From: Candidatus Stercoripulliclostridium merdipullorum
GTDB taxonomy: Bacteria; Bacillota; Clostridia; Christensenellales; DTU072
Reading direction: 5' to 3'
DNA length: 40,879 nucleotides
Assembly: GCA_018713745.1 (NCBI GenBank)
Contig: DVOH01000028.1
Coordinates: 1-40,879, forward strand
Made by a program: the position numbers and the translations under genes
Notes under the pieces: model-generated
Database searches by the model: none
What the model saw: only the letters and a program-made list of their open reading frames with translations
Told to the model about the DNA's origin: nothing
Shown here: positions 31,709 through 39,000 of the stretch, piece after piece
Layout: each line of letters starts with the position of its first letter
How positions within the stretch are numbered: position 1 is the first letter of the stretch

Positions 31709-32143
31709 CTATCCCAAGCGATCGACGCCCGCTCGGTCAAAGACGCCGCAGCAAGCGATGTTTTGCCTCCCGATCGCCCGTCGGAACAGCCGCACGGGAT
31801 TGAGATACCACCGCAGGATATGCTTGCGATCGGACAACACGACAATTTTCTTTGCCCCCATCGCCGCCGCGATCGGGACCGAAAACAGCGCGTTCTGTCG
31901 GGTGGTCAGACTCTCGCTTTCCTCTTTCAGCAATCCTTCCTCCGTCCCGCACGCAAGGAGATAGTCTTTCATCGCTTTGCTCTCGGGAATTCCGCTTGCT
32001 TTGTTGGCAACCCCGCCCGACAAAATTACCTTCCGCGGCTTTAAGCGTTCGATGGCGTAACGCGTCAGCTCCAGCCTCTCTCTGAGGCAGTCCGTCATGC
32101 TTCCGTCATCGTTCAGGCGATTGCCCAGTACCACTATAATCAT
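31709..32143 (-). CDS. YdcF/DUF218-family protein
   Basis: A 144-residue protein of the DUF218 (YdcF/SanA/ElyC) family, a Rossmann-like fold whose members are linked to envelope metabolism or bind nucleotides. It has VVLGNRLNDDGSMTDCLRERL at the start, LSGGVAN near residue 42, ES...TRQNA near 80, and LSDRKHILR near 102. It is shorter than many relatives and lacks membrane helices, so it is probably cytoplasmic. The start is ATG 32143 with GGGAGGG 6 bases upstream. It follows the GH29 gene by 34 bases in the same operon. Confidence 0.85.
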   Translation of the reverse strand: MIIVVLGNRLNDDGSMTDCLRERLELTRYAIERLKPRKVILSGGVANKASGIPESKAMKDYLLACGTEEGLLKEESESLTTRQNALFSVPIAAAMGAKKIVVLSDRKHILRWYLNPVRLFRRAIGRQNIACCGVFDRAGVDRLG

Positions 32144-32177
32144 ATTTACCCTCCCGTTCGGTTGTCGCAATACATTT

Positions 32178-33164
32178 TTACGCTTTACGCGCAATGCCGA
32201 GTTCTTCCGCCACTTCCTGCAGGCGTCGGATATCCTCTTCGATTTGCTTGCCGTTCGTGTCCGGCGCAACGTTGACTACCAACAGATTCTGCCGCTCGGT
32301 CAACAAGCGGTATTTTTCCACGATAAAATCCTTCTCCACCGGCTTGTCCGCCGCGTATTTGCTGTCCCAGAACCAGTTGTTCATATTCCGGATGCAAATC
32401 GTCGCTTCAAACGGTAAATAATAAAGTTCTCCGTCGTGCGCATACAGTTTCGGGTCGTCTTCCCGTGTAAAATGCGGATCGAACAATCGGAAGTCGCTCG
32501 GAAAATATTTGATCGGCATCCCCTCCCGATACCGCTCGGGCAAATACCGATTCGACGGCTTTTTGCGCCGTGGATTGCCGATCGTTGTGTTGACCGCAAC
32601 CGCGCAGTCGGGCTGTAACGTATGCACGAGGTCATAGATTTTGTCAAGATGCCATCGCTTCGGACGCTTGTCCCAACCGCCGTCCAGCCACAATTCCACC
32701 ACCTTGCCGTATTTGCCGCCCAACAGTTCGGTGAGCTGTCGGCACATATACTCCGTGTATGCCGCATCGTCCCGATAACACCGTTCGTGGCGGTCCCACA
32801 GCGAATAGTACAGCCCGAGCCCGACGCCGTAGCGCGTGCACGCCTTGGCGACTTCCGCAACAACGTCTGTCGTGTTTCCGCTGTTGTTGACCCCGTAATC
32901 GGTATATTGGGTATCCCAAAGGCAGAATCCGTCATGATGCTTCGTGATCAGGACCACATAGTTCATCCCCGCTTCGTAGGCGTTCCGTACCCACCCGTCC
33001 GCGTCGATCGCGGTCGGCTTGTACCCCGACGCCGGCAACGTCCCGTCCGACCACTTTTTGTCAAAAAACGTATTGATCCCGAAGTGAATAAACATGCCGT
33101 ATCGCCGCGCAATCTGCGCTTGTTGCACAGGATTTGGCTTTGTGGAAGGAAGCAATCGTTTCAT
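32178..33164 (-). CDS. Glycoside hydrolase family 29 alpha-L-fucosidase, short form
   Basis: A 328-residue GH29 protein that should release alpha-linked L-fucose. It has FIHFGINTFFDKKWSDG, the conserved LITKHHDGFCLWDT (about residues 72-85) and the nucleophile Asp161 in ELWLDGGWD. There is no signal peptide, so the enzyme is cytoplasmic. It also lacks the C-terminal beta-sandwich of longer fucosidases, being only the catalytic barrel. An AAAGGAG site precedes the ATG. No dedicated fucose transporter or catabolic gene is adjacent. Confidence 0.92.
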   Translation of the reverse strand: MKRLLPSTKPNPVQQAQIARRYGMFIHFGINTFFDKKWSDGTLPASGYKPTAIDADGWVRNAYEAGMNYVVLITKHHDGFCLWDTQYTDYGVNNSGNTTDVVAEVAKACTRYGVGLGLYYSLWDRHERCYRDDAAYTEYMCRQLTELLGGKYGKVVELWLDGGWDKRPKRWHLDKIYDLVHTLQPDCAVAVNTTIGNPRRKKPSNRYLPERYREGMPIKYFPSDFRLFDPHFTREDDPKLYAHDGELYYLPFEATICIRNMNNWFWDSKYAADKPVEKDFIVEKYRLLTERQNLLVVNVAPDTNGKQIEEDIRRLQEVAEELGIARKA

Positions 33165-33190
33165 ATCCGCATCTCCTTTGCTTTATATTC

Positions 33191-33199
33191 ATTATAACA
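33191..33199 (-). promoter_or_regulatory. Extended -10 promoter of the GH29-YdcF operon
   Basis: TGtTATAAT on the minus strand, 26 bases upstream of the GH29 start. There is no good -35 at normal spacing. Confidence 0.6.
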
Positions 33200-33284
33200 T
33201 ACCTTCCGCTTCGGCGCACGGCAAATTTTTGCCCGTCAAGCACAATCGCTCGCCTTCGGTGACGCCATCCCAAGCCTTGACGGA

Positions 33285-33313
33285 TTGACAGATCGACGAC
33301 CGCCCGATATAAT
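33285..33313 (+). promoter_or_regulatory. Promoter of the metallophosphoesterase gene
   Basis: Exact consensus TTGACA (33285-33290), 17-base spacer, TATAAT (33308-33313). Confidence 0.85.
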
Positions 33314-33343
33314 AAATACGAATCGGTATAAGGAGATTTTTTG

Positions 33344-34906
33344 ATGGCTGCTTTGCGCTCTTTCTTTTCCCGTAAATCCGTCTTGCTGACGGTTTGGATG
33401 TTTGCTTCCGTTGCCCCATGGCTGTTTTATATCTGCCGAACGGGTCAGGTTTTTATCGACATCGTGCTGTTTAAGGGGTTTTCTTCCTCGCTGTTCGCCC
33501 TTATGATCGCATCGGCAATTTCAGCCACCGTTCTCGCTTTTTTGCGGATTCGCTCTTCCCGCCTGAAAGACGCAAGACTCCTCCCTTCCCCCTTCCTCGG
33601 TTGGAGTGTGGCGTCCTTTGTTTTGACGTTTGTCTTCACCGTCGTCTGGATTGCCTCGCTTGCCACGATGGGCAAAGAGTCCTCTCCCGTCGCACTCCGC
33701 ATGCTCCTTCCCACCCTGCCGATCGGCGCAGCCGTCATTGCGGCGGTGTTTTTCGCGCTGTTCTTTCCCGCACTCTCTTCCCCCAAACTCCGCACGGCAA
33801 TCGCCGTCGTCACGATTGCCGCTTTGCTCTTCGGAACGATCGGCACCCTTTATCCTCTCAGCAAATTCCGCTTTCTTGCCGATCCCATGGTTCTCGATAC
33901 CGGAAAAGGCTACTCGATCGTCTTTGCAACCAATACTTCGGGCACGGGCTTTGTCCGATACGACTACGGCGGAAAAACCTATACCCTTTACGACACCGAC
34001 AACGGCAGAAAAGAAAACGCTCTCATCCACAGCGTTTTTGTTCCCTACGAGCATCTCGACGGCAATGCCTACACCGTGGGCGCAACCCGCGTGATTGACG
34101 AACTCAGCTACGGCGGCACCAACGGCAAAACCATTGTCAGCGACATCTACCGTTTTTCCGAACGCAATCGGAACGACCAAACGACTTACCTCTCGGTATC
34201 CGATTGGCACACGTTTAACGACCTTGCCCTCCGCACGGCATCGCTCCGCACGGAATATGACGGAATCCTCCTGCTCGGCGACGCTTTGCCGGGACTGCAG
34301 TTTGAAGAAGAAGCGGCGGAATATATCGTCAAATTCGGAGGAGATTTGTCGGGCGGAACGATCCCGGTCGTATACGTCCGCGGCAATCACGAAACGCGCG
34401 GGGCATACGCCACCGAACTTTCGGGCGCACTGGGGTTGGAAAAATTCTATTATACCGTCGAAACCGACGCCTGTCGTTTTGTGGTACTGGACAGTGCCGA
34501 AGACAAAAACGACGACCACCCCGAATACGGCGGAATGACCGACTACACCGCCCACCGCACACAAATGGTCGAGTGGCTGGAAGGACTGACTCCCTCCGAA
34601 AAACCGACGGTCATCCTAAGCCACGCCCCCGAAATCTGCATTGAAAACGATCTCCGCGCGCGTGCGTTTGCCGCGATCGAATCCCTCAACGCCACGCTGA
34701 TGGTCAGTGGGCATTATCATGTTGCGGAGATGCGCAAAGAAAACGATCTCGATATCCTGCTCGACGGCGGACATAGCGGAAAATCCTTTGTCGCATCCGC
34801 CCTGACTCTGACCCGGACGGGAATCGGGATCGAAGCATGGAACGACAAAGGGACCACCGTTCTGACCCACACAATCGACTACCGTACCCCCGCTGCCGAT
34901 TGCTGA
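33344..34906 (+). CDS. Membrane-anchored calcineurin-like metallophosphoesterase
   Basis: A 520-residue protein. Four membrane helices fill residues 1-165 (near 15-35, 45-65, 85-108 and 118-165). A two-metal phosphoesterase domain fills the rest: SVSDWH (about 285), LLLGDALPG (about 308), VRGNHETRG (about 347), ILSHAPE (about 425) and SGHYHV (about 455). These are the metal-ligand blocks of the calcineurin-like family in the right order. The enzyme domain should lie outside the membrane, because it follows an even set of helices, but topology is inferred. The substrate is unknown. The start is ATG 33344 with AAGGAG 8 bases upstream. The stop is 9 bases from the convergent L15-like gene. Confidence 0.9.
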   Translation: MAALRSFFSRKSVLLTVWMFASVAPWLFYICRTGQVFIDIVLFKGFSSSLFALMIASAISATVLAFLRIRSSRLKDARLLPSPFLGWSVASFVLTFVFTVVWIASLATMGKESSPVALRMLLPTLPIGAAVIAAVFFALFFPALSSPKLRTAIAVVTIAALLFGTIGTLYPLSKFRFLADPMVLDTGKGYSIVFATNTSGTGFVRYDYGGKTYTLYDTDNGRKENALIHSVFVPYEHLDGNAYTVGATRVIDELSYGGTNGKTIVSDIYRFSERNRNDQTTYLSVSDWHTFNDLALRTASLRTEYDGILLLGDALPGLQFEEEAAEYIVKFGGDLSGGTIPVVYVRGNHETRGAYATELSGALGLEKFYYTVETDACRFVVLDSAEDKNDDHPEYGGMTDYTAHRTQMVEWLEGLTPSEKPTVILSHAPEICIENDLRARAFAAIESLNATLMVSGHYHVAEMRKENDLDILLDGGHSGKSFVASALTLTRTGIGIEAWNDKGTTVLTHTIDYRTPAADC

Positions 34907-34915
34907 AACACCGAC

Positions 34916-36058
34916 TTAACGATAAAAAATCGCGCCTCCCGTCAAGACGATCATCTTGACCGCCTGCGCCGAAAAATCGTCCGCCGTAACAAACAGCGGC
35001 TTGTCAAGCCGTCCTCTTGCCAATATTTTGACGGCATCCGCCCGCATCGGCACCAATCCCGCTTGCTTTAATCGATCGACGTCGACCCGATCTCCCGCCG
35101 AAAACCGTGCGGCGATCGTATCGATATTCACCGCGAATTTTTTGCCCGTTTTGCGTTTTCCGTCCGCGGCTGCCGCAATCAGCCGTTCCGCCGTCCGATC
35201 GGACATCAGTCGATCGGCTTCGTCGGGGCTGACACTTTGTTGCAGACGGTTGCCCCGATGAATCAGCTCGAAATCTTCGGGCTTCGGTTGTTCCCCTTCG
35301 ATCACGCGAATCCACCCGCAGGCAATCAGACTTTCGGTCGTCCGATACGCATAAGTTTGCACGCCGGGCACTTCGGGCGGATTTTCGCGCCGCTTCAGCC
35401 CCGCTTTTTGCGCCGCAAGTCCGATCAGCTCGGCGGCATAGCGCACCCCGCGCTTCGACTTGACTTTGACAAACGTCGGAACTTTGGCATATCGCTTGAC
35501 TTCGGACGCGTCATGCGCAAAGTATTTTGCGCCCACGCTGTCGCCTTCGTCGAGCGCAAGATAGAGATACAACGTTTTGCCGCGGATGGCAAACTTGGCA
35601 AACGTCGCCCTGCCCGCATAAAAACACGCATTGTGCCAGGTTTCCCGACTACGGATTTTTTCGTATTCCGTCAGGCATTTCGACAATGCAACGTAATACT
35701 CCTTGGTCGATTGCTCCGACTGAATCAGCTTGGCGCGGAAGGAGCGATACAGCCTGCGCCGTCTTTTCGACAAAAGGGAACCTTCTCCGGTTTCGTCCGA
35801 CTCCGCCGTTGCCGTAAGGACGGGGGCGGCGATCCAATCGTCCGCCATGTCCTCGTCCGCCGCGGCGGGGGACGTCTCGGCGGGTATCGATTCGTCATCC
35901 GCCTTTTCGAGCGGCGCTTGCGTCGTTTTGCGCCGATTAAAAGCTGCCCCTGCCAGTCCGATCAACAGCAACGAACACAGTCCCGTCAGAATCGACGTGC
36001 CGACCAATTGCCCCTCGGCAATCAGCGCACCGATCAATCCGGAAATTGCCGCATTCAT
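34916..36058 (-). CDS. Membrane protein with a C-terminal ribosomal-protein-uL15-like domain
   Basis: A 380-residue protein. One membrane helix lies at residues 8-38, followed by an acidic, proline-containing linker (41-95). A basic conserved middle domain at about 100-215 (SFRAKLIQSEQSTKEYY, IRGKTLYLYLALD, VPTFVKVKSKRGVRYA) recurs in uncharacterised clostridial proteins, as far as I recall. Residues 308-376 closely resemble the C-terminal part of ribosomal protein L15: IDTIAARFSAGDRVDVDRLK, AGLVPMRADAVKILARG, then DKPLFVTADDFSAQAVKMI and a terminal GG. A ribosomal role is unlikely for a membrane protein, so the domain has probably been reused. The ATG overlaps the stop of the giant surface-protein gene in ATGA, implying translational coupling. 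Function unknown. Confidence 0.85.
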   Translation of the reverse strand: MNAAISGLIGALIAEGQLVGTSILTGLCSLLLIGLAGAAFNRRKTTQAPLEKADDESIPAETSPAAADEDMADDWIAAPVLTATAESDETGEGSLLSKRRRRLYRSFRAKLIQSEQSTKEYYVALSKCLTEYEKIRSRETWHNACFYAGRATFAKFAIRGKTLYLYLALDEGDSVGAKYFAHDASEVKRYAKVPTFVKVKSKRGVRYAAELIGLAAQKAGLKRRENPPEVPGVQTYAYRTTESLIACGWIRVIEGEQPKPEDFELIHRGNRLQQSVSPDEADRLMSDRTAERLIAAAADGKRKTGKKFAVNIDTIAARFSAGDRVDVDRLKQAGLVPMRADAVKILARGRLDKPLFVTADDFSAQAVKMIVLTGGAIFYR

Positions 36059-39000
36059 TGATCGTCTCCCGATCTGCGGGCTTTGGCGCGAAGGATTGCC
36101 CGCGCGATCAGTAAGATCGCCAACGCGCCGCAAAGCGCGCCCAGCGAAATGTTAATGATCCGATAAATCCGCTCCGTTTTTGCCGTTTCGGCTTCCAGAT
36201 CGGCAAGTTTGTCTGCCAATTCTTTGTTTTTTCCGTCCAGATTTTCGTATTGCGCGCGCAAGTTTTCCAACCCTTCCGTCAACACGCGATCGGCAGCTTT
36301 ATATGCCGATTCCAACGCAACCATTTTCGATGACAACGCTTCGCTTTGCCCGAGGATCGCGGCAAGATCACTGTTGATCAGGGCGTCCGCCGCTTTGTAT
36401 GCGCTGTCCAAGGCTTTCACCTTTGCTTCGATATCCGACTCGTTGGAAGCGATTGCTTCTTCAAGTTCGGTCGCTTTTGCTTCGAGCGCGGCATTCACTC
36501 TGTCGATTGCCGCCTGCAATACGGCGTCGGCGGCGAGGAAGGATGCTTCCAGCGCGGCGTCGGCGTCTTTCAGTGCCGCAAGATCGGCGTTGATCAGGGC
36601 ACCGGCGTTTTTGTACGCCGTGTCGAGCGCGGCGACTTTCGCCTCGATATCCGACTCGTTGGAAGCAATCGCTTCCTCGAGTTCCGCCGCTTTTGTTTCG
36701 AGCGCCGCACTCACGTTGTCGATTGCCGTCTGCAAGGCGGCGTCGGCGGCAACAAAGGATGCTTCCAGCGCGGCGTCGGCGTCTTCCAGCACCGCAAGAT
36801 CGGCGTTGATCAGGGCATCGGCGTTTTTGTACGCCGTGTCGAGCGCGGCGACTTTCGCCTCGATATCCGACTCGTTTGCGGCAATCGCTTCCTCGAGTTC
36901 GGCGGCTTTTGCTTCGAGCGCCGCGCTTACGTTGTCGATTGCCGTCTGCAAGGCGGCGTCGGCTGCCGCACACGACGCTTTCAGCGCGGCGTGGGCGTCT
37001 TCCAGCGACGCAAGATCGGCGTTGATCAAGGCATCGGCGTTTTTGTACGCGGCGTCGAGCGCGGCGATCGTATCGTTCACCCCGTCCAATCCGCTTGCAA
37101 TACTTGCCTGCAACAGTTCCGTTGCGGCATCCAGATTGTTTTGCACTTCTTGCACCGCGCTTTGCAACGCCGCATCCGCCTGTTCATACGCGCTTTTCAG
37201 CGCGGCGATTGCCGCGGCAAGCTCTTCGTCCGTTGCAAACGTTTCGTCGGGGGACTGCATTGCGCCGATCGCTTCTTCCAATGCCGCCTGCATTCCGTCA
37301 ATCCGCTCTCCGAGCGCGACGTCTTCGGCTTGCAAGCCCGCAACCGCGGTGTTCAACGCGTCAACGGCGCCTTCCACCCGGTCGATCTGCGACTGCAACG
37401 TTTCGCCGGCTTCCCAGACTGCATACAGACGCACGTCTTCGCTTGCCGTAAAACGATCGGGCGCAAACGCACCGTCCGTATACGAAAACGCAACCGTCTT
37501 ATTGTCATAACCCCAACCTTTGAAAACATATCCTTCCTTTTGCGGCACATCGGGACTTAAGACGATTTCGCTCCCGACATAGTACAAGGTCGGATCGACC
37601 GGGGCGTCCATGCCGCCGTTGCCGTCGTATCGGATCGAAACTTTTTGATCTTCTTCCGACACGGCGTAAAGACAGAATTCCGCGCCTTCGGTTTCGGCAA
37701 GTCCGTTGACGATCTGCTGTTGATCGTTATAGGCGACCGTTCCTTCGGGCACGACCGACCAGCCCGCGAAGGTATAATGATCGGGGACCTGCACGCCGAG
37801 CGAAGCGGCGGAAAGCAGTCGGAACGCTTCGCCGTAAACCGCCGCCTGACTGCCGAGCCGATCGCTTCCGCTGAAATAAACGACGGTATAGCTCACCCCT
37901 GCGTACACGGCATAAAGCGTGATCTCCTCTTTGTTCAGGAGCCACAAGCTGTCGGACAATCTGCCCGAGGCAAACGTATAAACCGGCTTCATGTCGGCGT
38001 CAAACACCTGCACGCCGCCTTCGGGCGCGGTGAAATATCCGAGGAAAACATATCCCGTCCTGACCGGCGGCAGAACGGTATCGGTCTCCGGTACGGTTCC
38101 GAACGCGATTGCCATACTTTCGCTTCCGTCCGTTCCTCCTGCCTGATCGAACGTAACGGTCGTTACGGTTTTTTTCCAGACGGCATAGAGGGTGATCCGG
38201 GCGCCGTCCGCTTCGGCAAGGTTGCAAACTTCGGCGCCGTCGGCATAAACGGGATCGCCTTGCTCCGAAGTCGCCCACCCCGCAAACGTATGCCCCGTTT
38301 TTTCAAAAGGATTGGGGGCAAGGAGACTTGCCTCGTCATAGCGGAAGGTGCTGACGATCTCAGCGGCCGACCCTTCCGATTCATACGCTACGGTGTAAGT
38401 ATTGGCTTTCCATACCGCATAAAGCGTAACGCTCCGATCGACAAACTCCACGGTATTCCCTTCAAACAGGGAAGGCTCCGTCGCCGTCTCTTCCGTTGCC
38501 CAGCCGAGAAAGGCATAGCCCGTTCTGACGAGATCCGTTGCCCGGACAATCGTAGCCGATTGCCCCGCGACATAGCCGTTGCGATCGACGGGCGCGCCGC
38601 TGCCGCCGTTCGCGGAATAAAGCAAAAACAGCTCTGTCCTATCCGACACCCTGATTTCGGTTTCGGCAGTCACCACATGTGTATAGAAATCGTCGTCAAC
38701 CGCCGAAACCGAAACACCGTCGATGAAAACCAAGGGAGTTTCGCCGACCACGCCGAAGCGGATCTCCGTCCCGTATTCGACATCGGCGCCGTCTTCGATC
38801 CCTTCGACGGAATATCCGTCGGGGAGCAGAACGCTTACGGTATAACGAAGTTTTTGCCAGACGGCATAGAGGACGGAATCTTCCGCGGGCATCACGACCG
38901 AGTCGATGCAGTCGCCCGCACTCCCCTCTTTATCCCAAGACCAGCCGACAAACTCAAATCCCGTCCTGTGCGGAACTACAGAAGTAAGGGAAACCGTTTG

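Noticed and set aside
36209-37560. Plus-strand ORFs of 433 and 404 residues, rich in Ser/Ala or Arg/Gly, opposite the coiled-coil repeats
   Set aside because: They mirror the 216-bp repeats in other frames and have no start signals or domains.
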